From Porphyra umbilicalis (Eukaryota > Rhodophyta > Bangiophyceae > Bangiales > Bangiaceae): a stretch of 64,000 bases of DNA. A program made the translations under genes and the position numbers. Location: assembly GCA_002049455.2 (NCBI GenBank), contig KV918961.1, positions 79,575 through 143,574 on the forward strand, read 5' to 3'. Under the pieces are notes generated by a model. The model was not told the DNA's origin. It did no database searches and saw only the letters and a list, made by a program, of their open reading frames with translations. How positions within the stretch are numbered: the first letter of the stretch is position 1; each line of letters opens with the position of its first letter. Positions 10,150 through 22,549 of this stretch are shown here, piece by piece.

Positions 10150-13100
10150 CTATCCCACCACCGCAGGCTGTGACCCCCCTGGCGCCTTCGGAGCCGGCGG
10201 CGGTGGCGCCGCAGCGTGCTCGACCACAATCTTCTCGACGACCTCGGCCAGGCGTGCGACAACCGCCGCCCGGTGACGCTGGTGCCGCCGCCGTCGCAGG
10301 GTGGCCGCCAGCTGCACGTGCGCCGCCTCCAAGCCGTCGACACTGAAGTCGTTGGTGGCGACCAGGAGACGAGCACGGAGGTCCGCCACCGCAGCGGGGT
10401 CGGCGGGCACGCATGCGGGGGCGGGGGGAGGGGGGGCAACTCCGCGTTGCCCACCTGGTCGACGCTGGCATTGTTATCAGCACCACCACGGTTGCTCGCG
10501 GCCGCAGCGGCGTCGCCGTCACGAGCACGAGGCGACTCCAATCGAGCCGGGGCGGTCGCCTCCCCCTCGCAAGCATCACCGTCCGCTGCGGTCCGTGGCG
10601 GCGACGGCGTCGGGTCTACACCAGGACCGCCAACACCGGCAGCGGCAGATACCGTCGGCGGATCAACGTCCATGGCCGTCGGTCCATTTGGAGTCGCAGC
10701 GGCCGACGCAGGAGCGTCGGCCGACGCATTAACCGTGTGAGCAGCGGCCATAGGAGCGACGGCCGCCGCGCCGTCCGCCTCGGCCACGCTCCCGTTGTCG
10801 TTGGTTGCACCCGCTGGTGTCGTACCTCCTCCGCACTCTGCCACCGCCGCCGCAGACGGAGACGCGACCTCGAGGGCGGCGGCGGCCGCCGCCGAAGCGG
10901 CCGCCACTCGCGCCGCAACGATCGCGTTACACCTCTCGACGAGCGCTGGCGTGAGGCCGTCCGCCCATGCGTGCACGACGTCAACGATAGCATTGGCGCG
11001 GCGGATGAGCACCGCTCCTTCCTCTGTGTGGGGTGGGTTGTACTTGAGGGCGTTGCGGACCATCTGGTCAAAGTCGGCAATCATGGCCAAGACGGTCGGA
11101 TAGCGCCCGCGATCGACGTTAGCGGCGATGAGCGACAAGTCGACAGGGCGCTTGATGATCTCGTAGTAGTCGGGGGCCACCGCAGGATCGACTGGACGCC
11201 AGTATGGCTTTAGCTTCTTGTCCGACAGCAGGCGCTCAAGAAGAGCACGCATCTCCATGCGAAGGACGCGCAGCACAGCCTCATCATCGCGGCGGCGCGA
11301 CTCGACAGCGGCGGCGGCGGCTGCCGCGGACGCCGCGGCCGACAAGGCCGGCGGCGGCGGCGCCTCGACAGCAAGTGGCAGGGGCGGCGGCGGCGGCCGC
11401 GCACGACGGCGCCCGTCCACCCCTTCCCCACTTCGCCGCGCTGCCGACCGCGGCACCGCAGCGGCCGCAGCCAGCAGCGGCTCAAAGTGGGCGGCCCGTA
11501 ACTCCTCATCCGGTGACTCCAAGGTGATCTTGTCGGCAAAAATGCGCATGTACTCGAGCGGCACCTGCTCCAGCGGCACATCGCAAGTGCCGAGAACCAG
11601 TAAAGGCAGGGTGGTCGGGATGTCCCGCAACGCGAATTGCAGGGACGCCTCAAGGATGCCGGGAGAGCTGTCCCACCAGAGCTCCATGTGGGGGATGTAC
11701 AGGATCGCGGGCGCTGCGCGACATGCCTCCCGCACCGCCGACGCAAGAGCCTCGTCTCCGCCTTGTGTGCCGGGGTCAGCCAGCAGTGACGGCAAGTCAA
11801 TGGCGTGCACGGGGCACCCTTCGAGAGCGTGTAACAAGGCAGGGCCAAGCTCGGCTTGGCCGAGACCAGGTGAGCCGCACACCAGCAGTCGCGGGTGCAG
11901 CGTCGCCCGCTCGAGGACATTCAAGCCGGGCGCACCGACGATGGCCGCCACTACATCCTCGTCACCGCCGCCGCCGCCACCCGAATCTGAATCGGACTCC
12001 CAATAGCCGCCGTCAGCGTCGTCGTCGGACGTTGACTCGCTGCCGCTCGTGGCATGGCCATTGTCTCCATGACGGGCACTTTCATTGCCGCCGCCGTCCG
12101 CTCCTTGCGACGCTGGCGCCACCACCAGAGCCGACGAGGCCCTGCCGATGCCCTCGCCGCCTCCCAAAGCGATGGCATTAACCCCCTCCACCTCCGGCCC
12201 CGCTGGCCCAGCCGACAAAACGCCCGACGCGAGCCCCTGCGGAAAGATCCGACGGAGCACGGCCACAGCCTCCTCCAGTGGCCGCGCCAGCAGCGTTGCC
12301 AATCGCGAAGGCAGCGGTCGCGCGTACGTACGCGCCGCCCGGTGGCTGGCCGGCACAAGAGCCTTCATTGCCGCCGCAAAGTCCCGATCCCGCACCGTCA
12401 ACGAGCCCGCGTCAATAGCGAGCTTGGCGGACGAGTCGTAGATTTGTGGGTATCGCCGGCGGAGCGCGCGGAGAGCCGCCTCGGCACACAGGGCCCGAAG
12501 GTCAGCGCCGCAGTAGCCAACCGCCCGGGCAGCAACGGCGTCTAGCAGCGGTGCCGCGGGTGGGGGTGTCCACGCTCGCGTGTGGATGCCGAGAATGGAC
12601 CGACGGGCAGCCATGTTCGGCAAGTTGAAGACGAGCTCCCGGTCAAACCGCCCCGGTCGACGTAACGCGGGGTCGATAGCATCGACCCTATTGGTAGCGC
12701 CAATGACCACAATCTGCCCGCGCCCCTCCAGGCCGTCCATCAACCCAAGCAGCGTCGACACGATTGACGCGTGAATCTGGTCTTGGCGCGACGACCGCAC
12801 CGGCGCGAGGCCGTCGATCTCGTCAAAGAAGATGATTGCGGGTGAGTGGGCCTCCGCCGCGGCAAAAGTTGCACGCAGCGACCGCTCGGCCTCGCCGACC
12901 CACTTGGACAGACAATCAGCGCCGTTGCGCATGAAAAAGGCCACCCGCGGGCGTGTTGGCGAGGCGGGCGTGGCAGAACCAGGGGCGGGTGTCGCAGCCG
13001 CGCTGTTAGCGGGAGAAGAGGAAGGGGCACCAGCCGACCCTGCGGGGGCTCCTGGAGAGCCCGAGGCCGCCAGCGCTACTGAGGACGCAGCGGCGGCAGC

Positions 13101-15635
13101 AAGGCCCGCCGAATTCGCCAGCAAGTCCGAGCCCAGCACGTCGGGCAGCGTGCCGTTCAGGTAGCCATTCGGTACAAGGTGACCTGCGGCGTCAGCGGCG
13201 ACCGGCGCGGCAGACGCGGCCGGGGCAGCAGGAGTGCCGGGAGCGGCACCAGGGGCACGGGGAAGTGCGCCAACGGTTGAAGCGCCAGATGCTGCTGGTC
13301 CACCATTTGAGGTGTCCACGGCCATGGCATTGGCCGGTAGCGATGGTGCTGTCGTCGCTGCTGCCGGCCCATTATCTCGTGCACCCGGCACACCGGCGGG
13401 TGCTCCGCCAGCCATAATGACATCATCACCAGCCGCGCCCAATGCATCGGCAGCCGCTCCCGGCGACCCTGTTGCCGCCGCCGCCGCAGCAGCCCCCCCG
13501 CCAGGCACTGCCGTCGCAGGCGCGGCCGCGGCGCCAGCAGTGGCGCCCGTGACAGCCCCCCCCTTCGCCGATACCGCTGCACCCGCCGCCACATCCGCCG
13601 CCGCTCCCACTGCGGCGGCCGTCGCGGCTCGTGCCGTCCCCTCCACCCGCACGTTGCCGCAGCTGGCCGCTAGCGCACGCGCACACAGTGTCTTGCCTGT
13701 GCCCGGCGGCCCGTAAAACAGGACCCCTTTGGGCGGTGTCATGTGGAACTTGGCAAACACTTCGGGGTACAGCAGTGGTAGGAAGACCATCTCTTTCAGC
13801 GACCGGATGTGGTGCTCGAGGCCACCCACAGCGTTCCAGTTGAGCGATGGGTCGACGGCGACGGGCTCGATGGCAGGAAGCCGCTTACTACCGCCGGCCG
13901 AGCGGTCGGGGACACCACCAGCGGCAGCACCACCCGCCCGCCCATCAGCGCGCCCTTTGCGCCGCGCATAGCGAGAGCTCGACGGCCGCCTCGGCGTGCC
14001 GCCGCCGGTGATACCCATCGGACGAGACAGAAAGTCGAGTGCATCCGCACCGAGGCCCATGCCGGTGCCCGCGCCGCTGGCGGCGGCGGAGCGGCGGGCG
14101 CGACCGGCCGCTGCGGCTGCTGACCCGGGCCCGCGTCGGTCGGCAAGCACCGCTCCCGCAGACGACGAGTCGGATGACGGGTCGGGCGACGGAGACGAGG
14201 AGGACGACGAGGAGGCCAGGAACACGGGACCACCGCCGGCATCGTCGTCAGACGACGACGAGCTCGAAAAGCCCGCGGACAGGCCCGAGTCGGCCTCAAT
14301 CGGCGGCGGACGTCGCGGTGGGGACGTCCGCCGCCGGTCACCAGCCTTGCCGCTGCGACGCGCGTCAGACCGATTGCGACGGGTGCGTCGTGGCGGCGGT
14401 GGTGGCGGTGGCGGCGGAGACGGACGGCGGCGGTGGCGGCTCGGACGATCCCGTCTGGTGGCCGCCTTCGGCGCCGACGCGGGCGGCATCCGTTCAGGCC
14501 GCGAGCCGTCGCGAGAGCGCAGGCTGCGGCCAGCAACGGCGGCGGCGGCAGCCGACCCCCCTACGGAGGACGTCCGCACAGGCGCCTTCCTTCGTTGGCG
14601 CAACCGCCGTCGCACGTCCGGCGAAGCCTCGTCGCCAGCGCCATCCCCATCGTCATCCGCGTCGGCAGCGAGCTCCAGATTGATGGCCGCTTCAGGAGCG
14701 CGACGGCGGGGCCGCGTCACGGACGGGCCCGACCCGTCCGCGTCATCGTCAATCGCCAACTCGAACGGCGGATCGCGGTTGACGGTCGCCGGTGAATCGC
14801 CGTCATCGTTTGAGGCGCCCCCAGCGTCGCTGCCGTCGGGCTCGTCATCGGCAGGAATGCCACGCGAGGCCACTGCGTCGACCTCGCCGACGGAGCGCGT
14901 TCGCACGCCAGCACCTTCTGCAATCACAGCAGCCGCTGCGGCAGAGGCGGCCACCGCCGCATGCTCGTCATCGTAGCCACCGTTGCTGACGCCAGCAGCA
15001 GCAGCAGGGGTGGCGGCAGCCGCAGAGTCGGCGGCCGCCGCTGCACCAGCACCTGGCGCGTCGACCCACCCGTCTGGGCTCGGCTCCGACCCCCGGCTCC
15101 GCAGAGCCAAGCGTTGCGCCCGCTTCTCGGCGCTCGTCATCTGTGGGGGCGGAGGTGGAGGCGGTCGAGGCAGTCGCGATCGCGCCGGAGACGATGGCGA
15201 CTGCGTCAGTGGCAAGTCGTCACGCCGTGGGGGCGGTTTGACACGCCGCGAGGATCGCCGCACGCCACCACTGTCGTCGTCGCCTTCGTCGCCCCCGCCA
15301 TCGTCGCTGTGGTCAACATACGTCGTGGCGTGGCGGGGCCGCTTGCTGCGCCGCGATGAGCCGTCACGAGGCCGCTTCGACGACTTGCCGGTCCTCCTCG
15401 GTGTGGCCTCAACGCCACTATCTTCCTCCTCCTCCTCCAGCTCCACGTCATCATCGTCATCCATGCCGTAGCGGGCTACCGGTCGCGCCAACCGTTGCCG
15501 CTGGGAGTAGCGGCCTTGACTGGGAGGCGTTGCCATCCGCGCAGGCGAGCCGACGTCAGCCGCAGCACTCGTCCGCGGCCCGCCACCCCCATTGCGTGCG
15601 GGGGATGATGGATGGGCACCGCTTTGACGTGTCAT
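10150..15635 (-). CDS. ATAD2/Yta7-like AAA+ ATPase with bromodomain
   Basis: A nuclear chromatin ATPase of the ATAD2/ANCCA/Yta7 family, which acts on histone H3-H4 and binds acetylated tails. Seen in order, numbering from the ATG at 15635: acidic and Arg/Ser-rich N-region; NWNAVGGLEHHI and Walker A GPPGTGKTLCARA (about 640); RNGADCLSKWVGEAE; Walker B IIFFDEIDGLAPVRSSRQDQ (about 937); arginine-finger region ALRRPGRFDRE; a degenerate second AAA module (CGSPGLGQAELG, no Walker lysine); a bromodomain at about 1460-1570 (YWRPVDP, APDYYEIIKRPVDL, ALKYNPPH). A roughly 235-residue Ala/Pro-rich stretch splits the first AAA core. Near 10410-10440 the family C-terminal helical region (VPADPAAVADLRARLL) resumes in another frame across a C-rich tract and ends at 10150. 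An acidic in-frame extension runs upstream to 15875 without an ATG, so the true start is probably further 5', perhaps in another exon. Confidence 0.9.
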
Positions 15636-17726
15636 ACGCCGGCCGTGGATGGCCTGCAGCCCACGCGCAATAACCTCATCATTTTGCTCCTGCGCCCGGC
15701 GATGCTTGGAAGACGCCGGCTCATCGCCCGACGAAGCGTCTTGGTAATCCGAGCCCTCTTCGTCCTGGGACGCGTCGCTCGAGTCGCCCTCATCTTCCTC
15801 CTCGTCGTCGTCCGTCGCCCCGCCCCCCGACCAGCGCCATTGGCACCGTGGTTGCTCCCGCGGCGGCGTCCGGCGTCACGGCCACCCGCTTGCTTCAGCC
15901 CTTCCGCCGAGGCGGCGTTCGCCAACAGGTTGAGTTGACCGCCCGTACCGCCATGACGAGTAGCGTATGCACTATGCGTCGGGGGGACGGCGGGGGGGAC
16001 CACGTGCACCGTGAGGCGGCTGCCGCGACCAAAATAGCCGACACGACCACCCAAAGCGACGTCCGACACCGCGAACACCACACCACACCACATCGCGCGA
16101 CATAAAAATGCATGGAGAGCCAGGGGACGACACGTGCCGCCAACAAGCACATGCCAAGCACCAACAAAGCGAACACACCACACAGACGGCCGACAGCAAG
16201 AGCACAATGGTGAGCAATTGCTCCACACAGCCTACAACCAGGCACCCGGCAGGGAGCACAACGTAGACCGCCCCAGCGTAGAGGCAGGTAACGAACGCAA
16301 AACATACCCAACCCTTTCGACCGCTCACGCCATGCATCCCCCACACAACATCTGTCTCAAACGCACCTGGCACCCCGAGTGGGCGGCATTGGCCCCCGGT
16401 AACGAGATGAAAGCTCGGCCGATTCCCACAGAGGGCAGCTGTGTGCGGCGCCGCTACCACTGCGGCGAAGCACCCGCCCGACCGGCGGTGGCAGGCGCCT
16501 GCCGCGACCCGCAACCGAGCACCGCGCAAGCGGCCTGTCCGCCGGCACGCACCGTAAATGCAACCACGGTCAAACGCGTTGGCAACGGATGGGTGGGAGA
16601 GGGGAGGGGCGTAGGGAGGCGAGGAGGAAGGGGCATCCCCGTCGTGGGTGCCGAGCGTCCACGAGGCGGCGCGTCAGGTGCGCGACGAAGGCGCCGGGTG
16701 GTCGGCGGCACCCACAACGTGGCACCGAACCCGTCCCGGACTCCCGCCACCGACCCAAATTCGCGCGGTGTGGGCGGGCGGCCTGCTGCGGAGGTGGCTT
16801 GCTGGCGGTGTTGGTTCTTTTTGGCGGGCTCACGATGCTGGAGCTCCACGTGTCATACTTTGGGAAGCGATGCTTGTGAGCAAAATTGAGCTAGGCAAAA
16901 ATCAATGGAAGCCCCCCCACAGTGGTAGTGGGGGCTTATAGCGAAGCTCGTGCAAGTGCCTTTTGCAAAGAACTACACGCCAATGTGAACCGATACAGTC
17001 TTTCTCCAATGCTGTCCACCCTCTATGGCGATCGTACGACCAGAAAGTAGCCCACATTTTTCGTGCAGAAGACGATGATCGGGAGCCACGATCGCCGTTG
17101 ATTGTACGTACCTTAGAGGCCGGTCGACCGCGTTCGTTTCGACCGGACTGGGCGGTCACACGTCAGTCGACACGTAGACACGTCAGCACTCTCAAAGCCA
17201 CGTGGCGCACGGTGTATCGCTGTGCGATTGGCACCCCCGATTCAAGTGGCATTCGGGGTGGAAGCTGCGACCTCCTTCACCCGAGGGGATCGCGCGCCTC
17301 GACCGACACGCGGACCGCGCGTCGGCCATTGCCGTTGGGCGCACTGCCTTTCGTCCGACCCGTCGCCCCCGTCGCCGCTGGCGGCGCGGGTGCCACCCCG
17401 TCGCCCCATTTCACCCGCCCTGTCGTTGTGTCTGGCCAGCGCCGCCTGGACCAAGGGCGGCGCTCCGGGGCTGCCCCGCCGTGGACCCCGGTACGCCGGG
17501 GTGCTTCCGCCACATTGCCGGGCCCCATTGCTGCCGCCGGTCCGCCCTCCCCACCGTGGGTTCCCCTGACCCGCAGTGTCGCCCTGTGTCGCGTCATCTG
17601 CTACGCTTGGAAGGTGGCAGCCTCTGCTCTGGTGCAGCCACATCGTACTCATTGGGTCTTTCCCCGCTGCGACGCCCGTACCGTCGTCGCCCCGCTTCCC
17701 CCTCCCTGCCCCGCAGTCCTGCCACC
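15636..17726. other. Divergent intergenic region between ATAD2-like and Pta genes
   Basis: The first 240 bases (to 15875) are open in the ATAD2-like frame on the minus strand and encode an acidic stretch (DDDEEEDEGDSSDASQDEEG), likely its missing N-terminus. The rest shows no recognisable coding sequence. Both promoters should lie here. Confidence 0.5.
16909..16937. repeat. Short hairpin in the ATAD2-Pta intergenic region
   Basis: AAGCCCCCCCAC pairs with GTGGGGGCTT, with two extra C residues and a short loop. It lies in a locally AT-richer patch; no function assignable. Confidence 0.4.
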
Positions 17727-20700
17727 ATGCTCGCCGTCCTGGCTCGGGCCGGGCGGCACCCCACCTCTGTCTGGTGGGGTGGCACTGTGCCTCCCCGCCC
17801 CGCTCCTCGTGCCTTCCTGTCAACCACCGCCGCCCTCTTGCGCGCGCCCACGGCGGCCCCGCCCTCCTCGTCCACGGCTGCGCCCGCGCAGGCGGTGTAC
17901 ATCCACCCAACTTCCCGCACGGGTGCGACGGCGCCCATCCTCCTCGGCCTCCTTGGTGCCCTCGAGACGTCCCACCCCGACGTTGGCTTCTTCCGCCCCA
18001 TCGGGGGGCTGTCCAAGCTCGCGGGCTCCCCGGCGGCGGCGGCGGCGGCCGCCGCCGCCACCGCCGACGGTGCGGCCGCTACGGGCGCAGCGGCGGGGGA
18101 CTCTGCCGACCCCCACGTGCGCCTCCTCACGGCCGTTTGCCCGTCGCTCGTCGGGGAGGCCGACACGATGGTCGGCGTGTCGCACCAGGCGGCGGCGGCG
18201 GCGCTGGCGGGGGGCGTCAAGGGCCCCGACGCGGAGCGGCTGCTCGACACGGTGCTCGGCCGGTACGAGGAGTACCGCTCCTCCTGCGACAGCAGCGCGT
18301 CGCACGGGCTGGTCGTTGCCGAAGGTGGGCACCTGCGGTCGGTGGCCATCTCCGACGCGACCGCCTTCCACGCGCAAGTGGCGCGGACGATGGGCGCGCC
18401 GATGCTGCTCGTCGCCGACGGCGCGTCAGGGGACGTGGAGGATATTGTTGGCATGGCCGCGGGGGCGGTGCGGCACGTGCGGGCGGCGTCGGCCGACGTG
18501 CTGTCGGTCATTGTCAACCGGCTGCCCAACGGCGTCGGCCGTGGGGCGGGCGGGTGGGGGCTGGCCGACCGCCTCGCCGCCCGCTTTGCCGCCGCCGACA
18601 TCCCCTTTGCCGGCGCCCTGCCCTACGACCGCACGCTCGGCTCGTTGCGGATGAACGAGGTCGCCGCGTGGCTCGGCGCCGACGTCCTCGGCGGCGCCGA
18701 GGCGCTCGACGACTCGGCGGTGGACCCGGATGGCATGACGGTGGCGACGCTGCAGCTGCCGGCGCTGCTGGCGGTGCTCGGCTCCCAGCCGGGGGCGCTG
18801 CTGCGCCGCCGCCACGGGGCGGTGCTCGGGGCGTTGCGGGCGGCGGTCACCGCGTCGCCGGGCGGCCGCATGCCGCTCGCCGCCGCGGCCGCCGTCATTC
18901 GCGACGCGGATCCGTCGCTCGACGAGGCGGCCGTCGCGTCGCTGCTGCGCTTCCTCGGCGCCGGTGACGGGGGCGGCCGCGGCCGGGGTGGGGGCGGCGG
19001 CGGCCTCGCCGCCGCAGACGTGGAGGGGGAGGTCCGCCCTGGGGCGCTCTTGATCACCGCCGCGGACCGGCTGGACGTGCTCGCCGGCGCGCTGCTGTCG
19101 GGCCTCGACGTGCGGGCGCACGGGAGCGTGGCGGGGGTGCTGCTGACGGGGGCGAGCGACCGGCGGCCGGCGCTCGACCTCCTCGCGGCCATGGGCGACG
19201 CGACCGCCACCGCCGCAGCCGGTGCCGACGACGGGGCGGCGAGGACGGGTGGCGGCGGAGCAAAGGTGCCCGCCGGCGCGGCGCGCCCCCCCGTCCTGAC
19301 CGTGCCCCCGTCTTGTCCGTGCCGACCGAAACGTTTGCGACGGTCAAGTCCCTGACCGACGTGCAAACCGACATTTACCCATCGTCGGGGCGCAAAGTCG
19401 AGCGCTCCCGCCTCCTGTGGGAAACCCACATTGACACCCCGTCGCTGGTCGCGTCGCTCGCGGCGCCGCGCGAGCCGGTGCTCACGCCGCACATGTTCCA
19501 ACGCTCCTACTTTGCGGCCGCCGCCGCGTCGGGCGCCCACATTGTTTTGCCCGAAGGCACCGAGCCGCGCGTGCTGCGGGCGGCGGCGGAAATCCTCCGC
19601 CGCGGCGTCCTCGCGTCCACCCCCGCGGGGCAGCCGGTGCGGCGCGGGGCGGGCGGGGTGACCCTCCTCGGCAAACCGGCCGACGTGTACGCGGCGGCCG
19701 AGGCGGCGCGCGTGTCCCTCGACGGCGCCGCCGTCGTCGACCCGACCGACACGGACGCGCCCGCGTTTCGGCGCTACGCCGACCGCCTCGTGGCGCTGCG
19801 GTCGCACAAGGGCATGACGCCCGCGCAGGCGGTGGAGACGCTGCGCTTTGACGTCAACATGTACGGCACGGCCATGGTCGAAGCCGGCGACGCGTCGGGG
19901 ATGGTGTCGGGCGCGGCGCACACGACCGCGTCGACGGTGCGGCCGGCGCTGCAGTTGATCAAGGCGGCCAAGGCCGGCGGCGTCATCTCCTCTGTCTTCC
20001 TCATGCTCCTCCCCACGGGGGTGCTCGTCTATGGGGATTGTGCGATCATTGCAGAGCCGACGGCGGCGGAGCTGGCCGACATTGCCGTCACCTCGGCGGC
20101 GACCGCGCGCGCGTTTGGCCTCTCCCCCCGCGTCGCGTGCATCTCGTACGCGACGGGCGACTCGACGGCGGGGCGGGCGGTGGACAAGGTGCGCGACGCG
20201 GTCGCGGCGGCGCGCGCGGCGGCGCCGCACCTCCCCCTCCTCGGGCCCGTGCAGTACGACGCGGCGGTCGTGCCGTCGGTGGCGGCGACGGAAATCAAGG
20301 CCGGGGACGACCCCGACGGCGTCGGCGGCCGCGCCAACGTCATTGTGTTTCCGAGCTTGGAGACGGGCAACGCGCTGTACAAGGCGGTGCAGTGGAGCAG
20401 CGGCGCCATTGCCGTCGGGCCCATCCTGCAGGGCCTCCGCATCCCAGGCGCCGTCAATGACCTGAGCCGCGGCGCCAAAACCGACGATATCGTCAACACC
20501 ATTGCCGTCACGGCGGTCGTCGCGGCGAGTGGCAAGCGGGGGGGGGGGGGCGGGGGGGGGGGGCACCGGCGGGGGGGTAGGACCCGGGGGGGGGCCCCAC
20601 CGACCGCCAAATGTCCATGCGGCGCCGGCATCCGGCCCCCTCTGCTTGGCGGGGCGGGCACGCGCGCGCCGGCGGCGCGCCGCCCGCCCGCCCCCGATGC

Positions 20701-20752
20701 CGAGTGGGAGCGGCGGCCGCGCGGCTGCCGGCGGCGCCCGCGCGCCCTGTAA
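17727..20752 (+). CDS. Phosphate acetyltransferase (Pta), long form, likely mitochondrial
   Basis: Interconverts acetyl-CoA and acetyl phosphate. The start has a good context (GCCACCATGC). The first about 45 residues are Arg/Ser/Ala-rich without acids (LARAGRHPTSVWWGG, RAFLSTTAALLRAP), like a mitochondrial presequence. Next is the P-loop-like N-terminal domain of long Pta proteins (VYIHPTSRTGATAP, GFFRPIGG, LGRYEEYRSS, VIVNRLPNGV), then a DRTGG-type region (RPGALLITAADRLDVL) and the catalytic PTA_PTB domain (HIVLPEGTEPRVLRAA, MVSGAAHTTASTVRPALQ, VVYGDCAII-like LVYGDCAII, SLETGNALYKAVQ, GPILQGLRIPGAVNDLSRG). The domain is complete and ends near 20535 (DDIVNTIAVTAVVAAS); the frame then runs through G-runs to 20752, and a stop at 20578 in another frame is an alternative end. 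One frame break occurs at 19305-19309, where a sixth C would rejoin VPPVLSVPTETF. No acetate kinase gene is in the window. About 935 residues, against about 715 in bacteria. Confidence 0.92.
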
Positions 20753-21592
20753 ATATTTTCCGGCGGTCGTGGTGCGGCCCGCCGCGCGGACCGCGCGCGC
20801 CCCCCCCGTCCCGGTGGTGCCGTCCCCCGCGGGCCGTGCCGCCGCGGCGTGCCCCCGTCGCCCGTGCCGGCGGCAGCCGCGCCGCGGAACGCAAGACGGG
20901 CGACACGGGGGGGGACGGCGGGGCGGCGCCGCGCGTGGACGGCCGACCGCCGGCGGGCACGCCCGTCGCTACCGCCGTGGGGGGGGGGGGGCGCGCCTGA
21001 CCCCACCCGCGCCCGGCGGCGAGAGTCAATGGCGGGGGGGGGGGGGGGGGGGCCCACCGCCGGCGGGCGGGGCACGTGGCGGACGCGGGCGCCCGTCCTC
21101 CCCCCTTTTCCCCCCCCGCCCCGCCCCACGTCCGTGCACGGCGGCGCACGCGCGGGCGGGCGGGCGGGCGGGCGGGCGGGCGGGCGGGCGGGCGGGCGGG
21201 CGGCGCCGACGCGGACGCGCACCGCCCGCGGCGAGCGCCGACCGCTGGGCGCGGCGGCAAGGGGCGGCGGCCGCCGCTGCGGCTTTGCCCCCCCCGCCCG
21301 CGCGCGCCCGTGGGTCCGCCGCCCCCGTGCGCCGACCGACGCGCCGCCGCGAGCCGCCGGCGGGTGCGGGGCGCCCACGCTTTGCGCGGCCGCTCGTGTG
21401 GAGCGCCCTTGGCGGCCGACGCGGCCGGTCGACCGACGGTCTGGCGGGGTGGCGGCGGGACGGGGCGGCCGACGGTGGGGTGCCGGGGGACTGGGTGTGG
21501 GGGGTGAGGAGAGAGAGGGGGGGGGGGGGAGGGAGGGTTACTCGGCGCGACCGGGTGTGACCCACCGACGGTCGTGCCGGCGGGCGGCCCCC
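20753..21592. other. GC-rich intergenic region between Pta and ARL-like genes
   Basis: Very G-rich top strand with several runs of 10 or more G and a (CGGG)n array at 21153-21201. No domain in any frame. It must include the promoter of the ARL-like gene. Confidence 0.5.
21153..21201. repeat. (CGGG)n tetranucleotide array
   Basis: About twelve tandem CGGG units upstream of the ARL-like gene. Evenly spaced G triplets would favour G-quadruplex formation on the top strand. Confidence 0.85.
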
Positions 21593-22510
21593 ATGGGCTG
21601 CGCGACCAGCCGGGAGGCCAAGGGGCGGGCGCCGCAGGTGCTGCTCCTCGGCCTCGACGGCGCCGGCTCGACGACGGGGCTGTACCACTTGGCGCTCGGC
21701 AAGCCGTTTGAGACGGTGCCGACGCTCGGCTTTAACCACGAGGTGCGTGGGGCGGGGCGGGGGGGGGGGGGGGGGGGGGGGGGGGGGAGAGCCGGCGGCG
21801 GCAGGTGGGCGCCCCTGGTCATTGACCGGGGGCGGGGGGGTGGGGACGGCGTGGGGGGGGGGGGGGGCGACGGGAGACGGGCGCCCCTGCCGGTGCCGCG
21901 GTCAGAGCGGGCAACCGGCGCCGTCCCGCCGCCAGTGGCAGCCGGCGGTCTGGCCCCTTGCGGCTGCCACGGACGGCGGGCCGACGCGCGTCGCCCGGCG
22001 GCCACGGCGGGCGTCGGGGACGCTGCGGCACGGCACCGACGGTGCGGCCGTGCGCGCGGCGCGCACGGCGCCGCCGCCGCGCCGCCCCCCGCGCCCGTCG
22101 TGCGACGGCGGGTCTGGGCGGCGGGCGCGCCCGCGCGCCCGCCGCGCGCGTGTGGTCGGCGCGTTGCTCACGCGCGGAACGGCGCCGTTTGCCCCCCCCC
22201 CCCCCCCCCCCCGCGCCACGGCGCGCGCGTGCGCCGCCCTCGCTCCCCGTGGTTGTGTGGTTGTGTGTGTGTGTGTGTGTTGGACGCCCCACCGCGGCGG
22301 CGGCGCACCTTTCCCCCCCCCCCTCCCCCCCGCACAGGTCATTGAATACAATGGGGTGACCGTTGAGTTGTGGGACATTGGCGGCGCCGTCGGCGTGCGC
22401 CCGCTGTGGACGCAGTACGTCACCGCCGCGTCGGCCATCCTCTACTTTGTCGACGCGCACGACTCGGCGGAGCGCCTCGCCGCCGCGCGCGTGGCGCTCC
22501 TCTCCCTCCT

Positions 22511-22549
<39 letters not shown>

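Noticed and set aside
16928-16937. Rho-independent terminator at the 16.9-kb hairpin
   Set aside because: Eukaryotic sequence, imperfect stem, not at a gene end.
19313-20752. Second, separate short Pta gene
   Set aside because: Its start lies mid-domain (SVPTETFATVKS) and it continues the upstream gene after a one-base shift.
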